NCBI RefSeq assembly: GCF_022662195.1
Contig: NZ_JAKMCS010000001.1
Location: 186,001 to 250,000, forward strand
Length of the DNA stretch: 64,000 nt
Reading direction: 5' to 3'
From: Aestuariivivens insulae
Lineage (GTDB): Bacteria > Bacteroidota > Bacteroidia > Flavobacteriales > Flavobacteriaceae
The notes beneath the pieces are model-generated. The model saw nothing but the letters and a program-made list of their open reading frames with translations. It was not told where the DNA came from and did no database searches. The first letter of the stretch is position 1. The number at the start of each line of letters is the position of its first letter. The translations under genes and the position numbers were made by a program. This document shows, in pieces, positions 48,942-58,498 of the stretch.

Positions 48942-51182
48942 TTACTTTAAATTAATTTGAAGCTTACCGCTATTGACCAACTCATTATGGTTTACAAAAA
49001 ATGTCTTTTGCGTTTTACCACCTAAATTAATGGCCTCTATACGTCCTTGACCTACTTTTTCAATCTCCAAAGTTTTGTTTTTATAATATTTGGAATCTAA
49101 ATGAATGGTGATTTTATCAAAAACAGGCGTTGTAATGGTATATAAAGGTTTTGCGGGCATGACCGGGTAAATCCCCATCATGCTATAGATTAACCAGGCA
49201 CTCATGGTGCCTGTATCGTCATTGCCAGGAAGACCAGCAGGTTTATTGGTAAAGTATTCTTTAATTAGTGCAGAAACACGATCCTGGGTTTTCCACTCGT
49301 AACCATTGGTGAAATTATATAAATAAGGATAGGCGATATCCGGCTCATTAGCCATATCAAACTGTTTTTTTTCAAAGACTTCATCTAATTTTTTGACAAA
49401 TTGCTTTTGTCCACCCATACTTTTCATTAGCCATATAATATCGTGGGATACCATAAAGGTATATTGCCAGGAGTTACCCTCTATAAACCCAAGGTTTTTC
49501 TCGAAATTCGCACCTTTATCTGGGTTAAAGGGGCTGTGCCATGTTCCATTGTCGTTTTTTGGACGCAACAAATTGAATTCTTTATCAAATAAATTTCTAT
49601 AAGACACCGAGCGCTTAGAGAATAATTTGTAATCTTCTTTTTTACCCAAGGTATTGGCCAATTGAGCAATGGCAAAATCGGAGATATTGTATTCTTGTGT
49701 GGTCGAAACAGATCCACTTTTGGTCGTTTTTGTTGTTAGGTAACCTTTTTTAATATAGTCCTTAATGCCGGGGCGAAGTGGGTTGTTTTCTAATTGTACA
49801 GCACTTTTTTTCATAGCTTCATAGGCTTTTTGAACATCAAAATCCTGAATACCTCTTAAATAAGTGTCTGCCAGTACGATACCTGCCGGGTCGCCAACCA
49901 TAGTAGTCGTTTCGGTGGCATTAAGTTCCCATTTGGGCAACCAGCCACTTTCATCGTAAATGTTTAGCATGCTTTTTACCATATCTGACTGTTGTTTTGG
50001 GTAAACCAAAGACATGAGGGCATGTAAGTTACGGTAGGTGTCCCAAAAGGAGAACACGGTAAATCGTGTGCCATTGGTTTTGGCTGTTTCCCGCTTGGCC
50101 ATGGTTGGGTAGTCGCCATTAACATCGTTAAGAGTATTGGGATGGATTAAAGTGTGGTACAAGGCCGTATAAAAAATGGTTTTGTCGTCTTCGGTACCTC
50201 CTTCAACTTCAATTTTAGATAACAGGCCGTTCCAATCTGTCGACGTTTTTTTGTAGATATCGAGAAACGTCATTCCTTCTGTTTCTTTCTCAAGGTTTTT
50301 TCTGGCATTTTCTATGCTTATGTAGGACACACCAATTTTCACATCAACTTGGGTTGGCTCTTTAAAATTATAGGTAAAGTAGCTTCCTATACTATCGCCA
50401 ATAACCTCTTTCCTGTATTGCTTGTACAAGCGTGTTTTGCCATTGTACCCCATCCATTGTCCTTCTAAACCATCGTACTGTCTTGGTTTTTTCCAAACGC
50501 CATAATCATCGGCAGGTTTACTGAATTTAGCAACAAAATATACGGGGTATGATTCTTCGGGTTTGTAATAGCAAAACGACCCAACGTTGCGCATACCTTC
50601 AATTTCTGTTGGTGATACCACTTTTATCGATGCGCCTTCTTCATTGGTTAATCCTAAACCTAAATTGATTAAGATGTTGGCTTGCCCTTTTGGGAAATGG
50701 TATTTAGAAATGCCTGCTCTTGTTGAAGCTGTGGTTTCTACTTTTACATTATACTTGTTAAGCATAGCGCCATAGTAGCCCGGTTTAGCAATTTCAAAGG
50801 AATAGGTAGAGCCATATTTTTGGTAATCTGTTTCCAGTTCACCTGTTGTTGGCATGGTTAAAATAACGCCCAGGTCTGGGCAACCAACACCACTTAAATT
50901 AACATGGCTGAACCCCGTTAAAAAAGGGTTGTCGTGTACATAGGGGTTTGATAACCAACGGCTGTCTTTTTCCATAGGTAAATTTTGGTGTCCCGCAACA
51001 TTAAACGGTGATACGCTTACCATGCCCCTTGGAGCAATGGCCCCTGGATTGGTAGCTCCAAAGTTAGAGGTGCCTATAAACGGGTTTACATAATTTGCTG
51101 GCTCTTGTGCATGTACACTATAAGGTAAAATTACCAAGGCAATAACAAACCTTAAAAATTGAAGTGTTTTAGGATGTTTCAT
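48942..51182 (-). CDS. GH92 family exo-alpha-mannosidase-like enzyme
   Basis: The 746-aa protein has a signal peptide (FLRFVIALVILPYSVHAQ) and the two-domain GH92 layout: an N-terminal beta-sandwich (YVNPFIGTSNFGATNPGAIA) and an alpha/alpha barrel with SFWDTYRNLHALMSL near residue 385, GNSWQYTFMVSHD and GNDDTGTMSAWLIY near residue 650. GH92 enzymes are Ca-dependent, inverting exo-alpha-mannosidases acting on N-glycans, mannans or mannose-phosphate structures. The first gene of a three-gene transcript, it is followed by the DUF4838 protein and the EEP protein. It differs from the second GH92 at 58495 in having a cleavable, non-lipid signal peptide. The linkage is unassigned. Confidence 0.95.
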   Translation of the reverse strand: MKHPKTLQFLRFVIALVILPYSVHAQEPANYVNPFIGTSNFGATNPGAIAPRGMVSVSPFNVAGHQNLPMEKDSRWLSNPYVHDNPFLTGFSHVNLSGVGCPDLGVILTMPTTGELETDYQKYGSTYSFEIAKPGYYGAMLNKYNVKVETTASTRAGISKYHFPKGQANILINLGLGLTNEEGASIKVVSPTEIEGMRNVGSFCYYKPEESYPVYFVAKFSKPADDYGVWKKPRQYDGLEGQWMGYNGKTRLYKQYRKEVIGDSIGSYFTYNFKEPTQVDVKIGVSYISIENARKNLEKETEGMTFLDIYKKTSTDWNGLLSKIEVEGGTEDDKTIFYTALYHTLIHPNTLNDVNGDYPTMAKRETAKTNGTRFTVFSFWDTYRNLHALMSLVYPKQQSDMVKSMLNIYDESGWLPKWELNATETTTMVGDPAGIVLADTYLRGIQDFDVQKAYEAMKKSAVQLENNPLRPGIKDYIKKGYLTTKTTKSGSVSTTQEYNISDFAIAQLANTLGKKEDYKLFSKRSVSYRNLFDKEFNLLRPKNDNGTWHSPFNPDKGANFEKNLGFIEGNSWQYTFMVSHDIIWLMKSMGGQKQFVKKLDEVFEKKQFDMANEPDIAYPYLYNFTNGYEWKTQDRVSALIKEYFTNKPAGLPGNDDTGTMSAWLIYSMMGIYPVMPAKPLYTITTPVFDKITIHLDSKYYKNKTLEIEKVGQGRIEAINLGGKTQKTFFVNHNELVNSGKLQINLK

Positions 51183-51303
51183 TTGGTTGCGTGTTTTTAT
51201 ATTTAATAGGCTTAACTTAGAATTAAATAGAAATAAGGATTGGTATCGTGAATAGCGCTTTCATGATACTTAATTATCCTATTTATTGCTAAAGAGGGCC
51301 TTC

Positions 51304-54000
51304 TCACTCCACCTGCAATATCCCTCTTAACTTGATGTTGTTGGAAGCCGATCCAATCATAATTCTAAAGTCCCCTGGCTCTACAATTTCATTCAAGTTC
51401 TCGTCAAGCATGGTTAACAATTCAGGTGTGATTTCAAAGGCCAATTTTTTTGTTTCCCCTTTTTTAATATGAACTCTTTGAAATCCTTTCAATTCAATTA
51501 TAGGACGAACTACCGAAGCATACAAGTCTTTAATATATAATTGAACGACCTCGTCACCATCGAAGTTTCCTGTATTGGTAACTTCAAAATGTACAGTAGT
51601 ATTCTCATTTTTAGAAATTTGAGGCTTATCGATTGTGAGGTTACTGTATTCAAAAGTAGTATAACTTAGCCCATATCCAAAAGGAAATAATGGTTTTCCT
51701 GTAAGATCTGTATAATCATCCAGTCTTCCTGTTGGTTTATGGTTGTAGAATAAGGGTAGTTGCCCTTCGGAAACAGGAAAAGTTATAGGCAATCTGCCAG
51801 CAGGGTTATAATCGCCAAATAAAACATCGGCCACGGCATTTCCGCCTTCATCACCGGGATACCATACGTCTAAAATGGCAGGGACTTCATGTATCCAGCG
51901 GTTCATGGTAATAGCACTCCCTCCAACCAATACAACGGCACATGGTTTCCCTGTTGCTACTACTTTTTTTATCAACTCTTCTTGATGGCCAGGAAGTGAT
52001 AAGCTTGCCCTATCATTGGCTTCTCCTTCTTCTATACCAACAACGATAATAGAAAAATCATTGTTTTTTGCTACATCTACTGCCTCTTGAATGTCTTTTT
52101 GCCAATTATTTTCAACTCCTAAATTCCATATCAGTTTCATACGAACATCTCCTGTAGTTTCAAAAAATTCAAGTTTAATATTGTATTCCCTGTCTTTTAC
52201 AAACTCATAGTCTGTGGTGATTTGTTGAAATGTTTGCTTTTTCCAGTTGTCAATAAGCAGTTCGCCATTGATATACAAACGATAGCCATCATTTGATTTT
52301 AGACCTATTTTAAAGTGTCCTGTTTTTGGGGCAACAAGCGTTCCGTTCCATCTTACAGAATAGTAGTCGTAATTAATTAGTTCTTGATTGGGTGAATACA
52401 ATGTCCAATTAAAATCTATTTTAGGATCTGTTCTGGTAAGTGCAGGTGTACCTTCAAATGTAATATTGTTGAAATATTCTCCTTTTAAACCGGATTTCTT
52501 AACGGCATTTTCCATATGGAAAAAGTTTTCGGAAGGAACCGTAACGAAATCTGTTGATGTTCTTCCACATCCCGGACTATAGTTTATGTTACATGATTGC
52601 CCTACTTTATTTTTAATGCCTTCTAAAATGCTTACCGGATTGTTCCCTGGGCCAGAATAGCCCCCTAGCCTTGCTTCAACGGCATCTACGCCTATTACTG
52701 CAAGTGATTTTAGGTTTTTATTTAATGGTAGGGTATTGGCTTGGTTCTTTAATAGGACGATGGATTCCTGGGCCGCTTTTTTAGCTATTTGTCTGTGTGC
52801 TTTGATGCCACCATTCCAAGTTAAAGCTTCCTTAGGATCTACATAGGGGTTTTCAAACAGTCCAAGCTTAAACTTGGCCCTAAGGACTCTTCTAACGGCT
52901 TCATTTAATGCTTTTTCATCAACATCACCGTTTTCAAATGCAGGATAAAACAGTTTTTTATGGTCATATGATGTTTGAAAAATCACATCCAAGCCATTTT
53001 CAATGGATTGTTCTCCAGATTCGGCATAATCTTTTGATGTAAAGTGCAATACGTTGGCGCCTCCCACAGCATTGGCATCAGAAATTGTAAATCCTTCAAA
53101 GCCCCATTCTTCTTTAAGCTTTTTATTCAATAACCAATCATTGGCCGAACAGGGCCTTCCGTCCAAAGAATTGTAAGAGGTCATAACGGACCAAGCATTG
53201 GCTTTTTGAAAAACGGCTTTGAATGCTGGAAAATAAACTTCTTCCAATAACCTTTCGTTAAACTGGACAGGGTAACTGTCCCGACCGCCATCACCCAGAT
53301 TGGCAACAAAATGCTTTGGGGTTGTTATAACGCCTTGCTTTTCAAATTCTGAAATGAATGAAAGGGCCATTTGAGTGGTAAGAAACGGGTCTTCACCATA
53401 GGTCTCTTCTGTTCTTCCCCAGCGCACATCGCGTGCTATATTCAATACTGGCGACAAGATTTGCCGAATCCCTCTGGATTTTGTTTCCATCGCAATGGCA
53501 TGTGCAACCTCACCCATAAGAGCGGTGTCCCAAGTTGAAGCCAAAGCTATTGATTGGGGGAAAGCCGTAGCGCCTTTGCGAACCAATCCGTGAAGCGCCT
53601 CATCAAAAGGGATTATGGGAATGCCCAATCGGGTTTCTTCGGTGAAATACTTTTGCATGTCGTTAGCAGACTTTGCAGTTTCTACTGCTTTTCCTCCACT
53701 AGCGTAATTCAATAGCTGTTCGGTCTGTGAATCGGATTTTGACTGTGTGTTCATTTGAAAGCCAAAAAGACCATCCTTATATTTTTCTTTGCCATCGGAC
53801 AAATCTCCTGGAACCATGAATACTTGCCCAAATTTTTCCTCGATAGTCATTCTGGGCAATAAGTCATCAATTCTTTTTTCAATAGGCAAGTCTGGGTTTT
53901 TGTAATCTAATGTATCTTCTTGTTTACAAGAACTTAATGTGACTAATAAAACCAAAAAAGCAATATGGAAATTACTGCTTCTGAAAAGTTTTGCGTTCAT
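51304..54000 (-). CDS. GH3 family glycosidase with inserted PA14 domain, lipoprotein
   Basis: The 898-aa protein has a lipoprotein signal (TLSSC) and a full GH3 layout. The TIM barrel (about 40-380) holds DEALHGLVRKGATAFPQ, RWGRTEETYGEDPFL, KHFVANLGDGG and the nucleophile Asp in FTISDANAVGG near residue 308. A PA14-like domain (about 503-635) is inserted into the (alpha/beta)6 sandwich, which carries the rest of the active site, and the protein ends in an FnIII-like domain. Members remove beta-linked glucose, xylose, N-acetylglucosamine or related sugars. The Ala after Asp (SDA) is unusual, where Trp or Tyr is more common. It begins 7 bases from an unassigned 815-aa protein, so the two are co-transcribed. 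Confidence 0.93.
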   Translation of the reverse strand: MNAKLFRSSNFHIAFLVLLVTLSSCKQEDTLDYKNPDLPIEKRIDDLLPRMTIEEKFGQVFMVPGDLSDGKEKYKDGLFGFQMNTQSKSDSQTEQLLNYASGGKAVETAKSANDMQKYFTEETRLGIPIIPFDEALHGLVRKGATAFPQSIALASTWDTALMGEVAHAIAMETKSRGIRQILSPVLNIARDVRWGRTEETYGEDPFLTTQMALSFISEFEKQGVITTPKHFVANLGDGGRDSYPVQFNERLLEEVYFPAFKAVFQKANAWSVMTSYNSLDGRPCSANDWLLNKKLKEEWGFEGFTISDANAVGGANVLHFTSKDYAESGEQSIENGLDVIFQTSYDHKKLFYPAFENGDVDEKALNEAVRRVLRAKFKLGLFENPYVDPKEALTWNGGIKAHRQIAKKAAQESIVLLKNQANTLPLNKNLKSLAVIGVDAVEARLGGYSGPGNNPVSILEGIKNKVGQSCNINYSPGCGRTSTDFVTVPSENFFHMENAVKKSGLKGEYFNNITFEGTPALTRTDPKIDFNWTLYSPNQELINYDYYSVRWNGTLVAPKTGHFKIGLKSNDGYRLYINGELLIDNWKKQTFQQITTDYEFVKDREYNIKLEFFETTGDVRMKLIWNLGVENNWQKDIQEAVDVAKNNDFSIIVVGIEEGEANDRASLSLPGHQEELIKKVVATGKPCAVVLVGGSAITMNRWIHEVPAILDVWYPGDEGGNAVADVLFGDYNPAGRLPITFPVSEGQLPLFYNHKPTGRLDDYTDLTGKPLFPFGYGLSYTTFEYSNLTIDKPQISKNENTTVHFEVTNTGNFDGDEVVQLYIKDLYASVVRPIIELKGFQRVHIKKGETKKLAFEITPELLTMLDENLNEIVEPGDFRIMIGSASNNIKLRGILQVE

Positions 54001-54007
54001 GTGTTTA

Positions 54008-56455
54008 TTATTGTTTACTGGTCAAGGCCATGGGGTCTCCTATGGTCTTTACCTCTAATTTAATGTTAGATTTTTTACCGCTTATAAATTCACAGTCAAC
54101 AGTTAATGAATGGTCACCTTTAGCGATTTCAATACTTTCAATATCTAAATCGATGGTTTTAATAATATTCCAGTTTTTGTCGTATAAGGTTGCTTTGTCA
54201 TCTCCTGAATAACGAAGTATTTGACTGTTGGATAGGGTTATGGGGAAGGTTACTTTTTTATAATTATCCAATTCAATAACTAGATTACGACAGGAAGTCT
54301 CTTCTGATAATTTAACCGTAAAAGCCAGTGGTTGCTTTTTATATTTGTTTTCAAAATTAAATGAAGAATATAGTGGTTCTCCTGGTTGTCTCACTTTCTT
54401 TTCATGGTTAAATATGTTTATCCCTATTGGGGATAATTTCCATGAATTTTCTGAAACGGGTTCTAAATGATATTCATTGTTTAAATCTTCCATTTCTTTT
54501 TTCAAAGCCGATGGGAAGGCTCCAGTTAATCTGGCACGTTCCCAGTGCTTTACCAATTCAAGAACCTCATTGGATTGTCCGTGTGTTTTTAATGTCTCAT
54601 CAGAGGTAATAAACGCATAGCCAGCATCGAATGCAGCCGATCTTGCAAGCATCCATTCCATGTCCTCGAGGCTAATTTCGGGTGTCATTCTAAACCATCC
54701 TAACATACCGGGCATAAAGTTTCGTCTAAAATAGGGTTGGTTCTTCATGCGGTACTCTGTTTGACTTTCCCTGAAGTTGGCATACCAAGGTTCACCCCAG
54801 TTCATACGAGAGTAAATGTGCCAGAAGAAATGCGTAGTTCTACTAGCGTCGATTATTAACCCGTCTTTTAAATGATCTTCTAAATTGTTATACCATGTAT
54901 ATGGCATGAGCCCTTCTCCATAATTTCCTAAACCGGTTGATTTGTTACCTTCCAACCCATCAAAAGATATTTGCTTCATTCCTGTTTTATTGTACAGGTT
55001 TGCAATGTTTTTAGATAGCTCTTTGGTAAGGTCTGCATTGGACAAAAATACTTTGTAACCATGGTCTATTAGTTTCGCAATGCGTGTTCCCGACTTATGG
55101 GAACTTGCTTGTGTATTAAATGCGCCACGTTGGCAATCGAGCAGTTTCCAGGGTGCTTTTTCAGACACACTCCCATACCTAATTAACTCGTCTGCAATTC
55201 TAACGGTTCGTAAGTTGTTGTTTTTAAACTGATTGAAAAACTCTGGTGAGGCTATTGATATTTCGGTTTGCTTTTCATCTATAGCACTTGTTATTTCTGA
55301 ACTCCCCACTTCTGCCAACCTTTTATCTGGTACTGGTGTAACGTAAGGGTCGTTAGTTGTAATAAAATTGGAAAGTGTATGCAAGCCTATACTGATGCCT
55401 TCTTTTTTTGCTTTTTCAACACAGGCTTTCATGCTTTCGTAACCATTGGGAAAGGCTTCTTTGTACAGTTGAAAATGCCCCCAGCTTTCAAAGGATTTTC
55501 CGTAGTGGTATAAATGCTTTAAGCCTGCTTTTTTGGTGACCTCTATAGCATTATCGATGGTTTCTTCATTAAAATTCATAATGATGTATGCGGCGGCAGC
55601 TTCTGGTAGGGTCTTCATCCATTTGCCATCTTTGGTTGGGTGTGGCAATCCTTCAGCGACTTCTATAGTACCTATGGTTTCCAAAGCTTTGTTGGAAGTC
55701 ACTCCAAAAAATGCGATTTTAGAGCCAATAACGCCGCCGTCATCGTATTTGGGAGCGAGAAACTTATCGTGGCCAAGGTTTTCAATTATTCGGTCTTGGT
55801 CTCTATTTCTGCAATAAGTTTGTAAGCTAGAACCATTTTTGGTTGGTTTTGCAGCTTCAATTCTATACAAAACATGGGGTTTGTCTTTTGAGTTAACATT
55901 GGTAATATCGTCTTGTGAAAAAACATCAAACTCGGGCATGCAATCATTTTCATTATAGGGGTAACCTCCCAAAGTTTTAAGATTTAATGCCTGAATACCT
56001 AATGCAAATGCATCATTACGAACAACGCCAACGGTTTCCCCAATGGTTTCGCCTATAGTTGTTGGGTAAGGGCCCCAAGTTATTAAATCTATGGGTTGGG
56101 AACTATTAATGTCCATGAGTTCGAAAGTGAGATAATCATCTTTTGTTTCGTATTTAATTTTTGCCTCGGTATTGGAAGGGTAATGTAAGGTAATGATGCC
56201 TTCATTAATTTCCATGGCATTAGGGTATTGAAATACACTATCTACCCGAATGGACATAAGGTAAGCTGGTTCAGCTGTATCTAAATAGTTTATGCTTTTT
56301 GCGTTATCTAAAATGCTTTTAAAGCTTCCATTTTTGTTAAACTCAAATTTAAGCGCATTGTTTTTAGAGGTTAACGTTAGGTTTTGGTTGTCACAGGAAC
56401 ATAAAACGGTAGCAATACTTAGAAGTGTTATGTTGATAAATCTGATTAGTTTCAT
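54008..56455 (-). CDS. unassigned putative glycoside hydrolase, lipoprotein
   Basis: I do not recognise the family of this 815-aa protein. It has a lipoprotein signal (TVLCSC). Residues about 25-300 look like a beta-sandwich. From about 300 to 640 the pattern suits a (beta/alpha)8 barrel: KKAGLKHLYHYGKSFESWGHF, GISIGLHTLSNFI, GMKQISFDGLEGNKSTGLG, IIDASRTTHFFWHIYSRMNWGEP, and WMLARSAAFDAGYAFITSDE. The Asp in ISFDGLEG and the conserved-looking Arg-Met-Asn segment are good candidates for an active site, as in clan GH-D/GH29-like enzymes. A C-terminal beta domain follows. It is upstream of the GH3 gene by 7 bases. A new or rarely studied glycosidase family is likely, but activity is inferred only from fold and neighbours. 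Confidence 0.75.
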   Translation of the reverse strand: MKLIRFINITLLSIATVLCSCDNQNLTLTSKNNALKFEFNKNGSFKSILDNAKSINYLDTAEPAYLMSIRVDSVFQYPNAMEINEGIITLHYPSNTEAKIKYETKDDYLTFELMDINSSQPIDLITWGPYPTTIGETIGETVGVVRNDAFALGIQALNLKTLGGYPYNENDCMPEFDVFSQDDITNVNSKDKPHVLYRIEAAKPTKNGSSLQTYCRNRDQDRIIENLGHDKFLAPKYDDGGVIGSKIAFFGVTSNKALETIGTIEVAEGLPHPTKDGKWMKTLPEAAAAYIIMNFNEETIDNAIEVTKKAGLKHLYHYGKSFESWGHFQLYKEAFPNGYESMKACVEKAKKEGISIGLHTLSNFITTNDPYVTPVPDKRLAEVGSSEITSAIDEKQTEISIASPEFFNQFKNNNLRTVRIADELIRYGSVSEKAPWKLLDCQRGAFNTQASSHKSGTRIAKLIDHGYKVFLSNADLTKELSKNIANLYNKTGMKQISFDGLEGNKSTGLGNYGEGLMPYTWYNNLEDHLKDGLIIDASRTTHFFWHIYSRMNWGEPWYANFRESQTEYRMKNQPYFRRNFMPGMLGWFRMTPEISLEDMEWMLARSAAFDAGYAFITSDETLKTHGQSNEVLELVKHWERARLTGAFPSALKKEMEDLNNEYHLEPVSENSWKLSPIGINIFNHEKKVRQPGEPLYSSFNFENKYKKQPLAFTVKLSEETSCRNLVIELDNYKKVTFPITLSNSQILRYSGDDKATLYDKNWNIIKTIDLDIESIEIAKGDHSLTVDCEFISGKKSNIKLEVKTIGDPMALTSKQ

Positions 56456-56517
56456 ATCTATTTATAGAGTTATAAAAGTTTAACAAACACGATAGGTAGC
56501 ATTTAGCTTTTTAAAGT

Positions 56518-56560
56518 GTTCTCGATACATCCCGCCTTTAGCGGACACTCGAACTGACAT
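56518..56560. repeat. short REP-like hairpin repeat
   Basis: The string tctcgatacatcccgcctttagcggacactcga contains a small ccgc...gcgg hairpin flanked by near-inverted tcga ends. Strings of this form are scattered through flavobacterial genomes. It lies between two genes of opposite spacing and has no coding potential. Confidence 0.45.
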
Positions 56561-56590
56561 AATCGATACTAGTTTAATGGGGTAACCGAT

Positions 56591-58066
56591 TTAGTTTACA
56601 ACTTCATTAATTTTAAACGTCCAAGCATATTTGCAAGTTGGGTTGTTTTGTAAGGATTCAGGAATTATTATTTTGAAACCTTCTTTTAGCTTTATCCATT
56701 TTAAGTTTTTATTGGAGCCCAACATGCGAATACGGGTTCCTTTTTTGGGGTTTATGGATTTAACCACAATTTCCGAAGGCATGGTGTTTTCGCCTTCTTT
56801 GGCTAAATACAATAAATATACATTGCCCTGTTTGTTTTGGGTCATACAGATATTGTTTTCTTTAAAGGGCGCAATGGGTTTTGTTGCATAGATGGCACTA
56901 TTGTTAACATTCATCCAATCGCCGTATTCTTTCAATAGATTGTATGCGCCTTGTTGCCATTCGCCTTCTGGGCTAGGCGCTATGTTTAAAAGTAAATTAC
57001 CGCCTTTGGCCACAATGTCTACCAGCATATGTATGCCTTCTCTACCGCTCATGTATTTGGCATTAGGAGTATAAGACCAACCGCCTCCAGAGATGATGCA
57101 AGATTCCCATGGGTAGGGCAAGGTTTTTTCTGGCACCCTGTTTTCTGGTGTTAGGTAGTTTTGATTCTTACCATGGACTGCACGATCAACAACAATGAGA
57201 CCGGGTTGCTTTTTACGGGCTTTGACAACTAATTCGTCCATTTTGATGTCTTGGTTAACAATGCGGTGTTTTAAATAGCCCTCTTCGGCATTGTCTACAG
57301 TATGTTTGTACCATTCGGTAATTTCTGATTTAGGTGTTTTGGCAACCCAACCGCCATCTAACCACAGGATGTCCATCTTACCATAATCGGTCATTAGTTC
57401 CAAAATTTGGTTATGGGTAAACTCAATATAGTCGTTCCATTTTTCGGGATAATCAACTGGAGAATAGTTTACATTTCTATCTTTTGGAGGGAAATAAGGG
57501 TCCCAATAGCTTTTAACATTCCAATCGGGTTTAGAGAAATAAGCACCGGCCCATAAGCCTTCACTTCTAAAAGCATTAAATATTTCTTTGGCTATGTTGG
57601 CTTTAGGATTGGATGAAAATGGGGTTTTTGGAGAGGTAATTTTATAATCGGTGTATTTAGAATCGAACATGCAGAACCCATCATGGTGTTTGGTTGTGAA
57701 GACCACATATTTCATACCTGCATTTTTAGCGGCATTGGCCCATTTAGAAGGGTCGAATTTTACTGGGTTAAAGGTCGTTTGAAGGGCTTCGTATTCTTTT
57801 TTATAGGCAAAATAATTATCTGGATTACTGCCTTTTTTGCGTTCGCACCATCCATATTCTTCTGGGCATAGAGACCACGACTCTACAATGCCCCACTGAC
57901 TGTATGTGCCCCAATGCATTAAGAGGCCAAATTTTAAGTCTTGCCATTCGTCCAATTTTTCAAGAACTAGAGGATCTGTTTCAGGAACGTAACGTTCTTC
58001 TTCATAAATGGCTTGTGAAAAAGAATAGGTCGACATTAAAAATGCTAATAATAAAATTCGTTTCAT
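56591..58066 (-). CDS. GH29 alpha-L-fucosidase
   Basis: The 491-aa protein has a signal peptide (MKRILLLAFLMSTYSFSQ) and a GH29 barrel: WQDLKFGLLMHWGTYSQWG, VVFTTKHHDGFCMFDSK, and MDILWLDGGW near residue 235 with the nucleophile. The N-terminal part has the insert SWSLCPEEYGWCERKKG, with two Cys, absent from the other fucosidases here. A C-terminal sandwich ends in AWTFKI. There is no PA14 domain. A candidate -7 element (tatttttg on the minus strand, 58087-58094) and a 14-bp inverted repeat (58179-58221) precede it. It is probably transcribed alone; a 135-base gap with a REP-like hairpin separates it from the next gene. Confidence 0.94.
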   Translation of the reverse strand: MKRILLLAFLMSTYSFSQAIYEEERYVPETDPLVLEKLDEWQDLKFGLLMHWGTYSQWGIVESWSLCPEEYGWCERKKGSNPDNYFAYKKEYEALQTTFNPVKFDPSKWANAAKNAGMKYVVFTTKHHDGFCMFDSKYTDYKITSPKTPFSSNPKANIAKEIFNAFRSEGLWAGAYFSKPDWNVKSYWDPYFPPKDRNVNYSPVDYPEKWNDYIEFTHNQILELMTDYGKMDILWLDGGWVAKTPKSEITEWYKHTVDNAEEGYLKHRIVNQDIKMDELVVKARKKQPGLIVVDRAVHGKNQNYLTPENRVPEKTLPYPWESCIISGGGWSYTPNAKYMSGREGIHMLVDIVAKGGNLLLNIAPSPEGEWQQGAYNLLKEYGDWMNVNNSAIYATKPIAPFKENNICMTQNKQGNVYLLYLAKEGENTMPSEIVVKSINPKKGTRIRMLGSNKNLKWIKLKEGFKIIIPESLQNNPTCKYAWTFKINEVVN

Positions 58067-58494
58067 GTGTTTAGTTTTATTGTTCCCAAAAATATTTTAT
58101 TTGCTCATGACTAGCCACATCTTAAATAGCTCTAACTGATACTTTTTTTTCTTTTAAAGCAAAAATTATAGGTATTGCGTTTCAATGGACAAGTATTTTA
58201 CTTATGATTGTCCAATGAAACATGATGAATAAGGGGCGTTTGTTTCAAATACTTTAATTTAAACTAAGTTCGATTATTATTATTTATAGTTAAAAATATG
58301 TATTAACAATTGTCTTTTTAACGAATTGTCATTTCGACAGAGAGAGGAACGAACGACGAGAAACCAAAAGGTTCAACATAGTTAAATCCCATAATTATGA
58401 GATTCCTCCTCGTACCTCGTTCGGAATGACATTCCTTTACATTTAATTTATTTAACTATCTAAAATATAGCAACATTTAATAATCGAACTTAGT
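58067..58494. other. 428-base gap with operator-like repeat and MITE-like element
   Basis: No gene is seen. It holds a possible -7 box (58087-58094), an inverted repeat (58179-58221) and a 240-bp element with 21-bp terminal inverted repeats (58259-58498), each listed separately. Confidence 0.7.
58179..58221. promoter_or_regulatory. 14-bp inverted repeat, candidate operator of the GH29 gene
   Basis: Arms gtttcaatggacaa and ttgtccaatgaaac (one mismatch) are separated by 15 bases. This lies upstream of the fucosidase at 56591-58066, in the spacing expected for a dimeric regulator. The half-site tggacaa also occurs at about 62394-62400 (tatggacaatg), upstream of another GH29 gene. Confidence 0.5.
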
Positions 58495-58498
58495 TTAA
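58259..58498. mobile_element. MITE-like element with perfect 21-bp terminal inverted repeats
   Basis: The ends ttaaactaagttcgattatta (58259-58279) and its exact complement (58478-58498) bound 240 bases without a gene. Inside, gtcatttcga and tcggaatgac form the outer arms of an imperfect palindrome (58327-58430) of a type common in flavobacteria. The right end covers the stop codon of the GH92 gene, so an insertion would have formed the gene's last codons. Confidence 0.65.
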
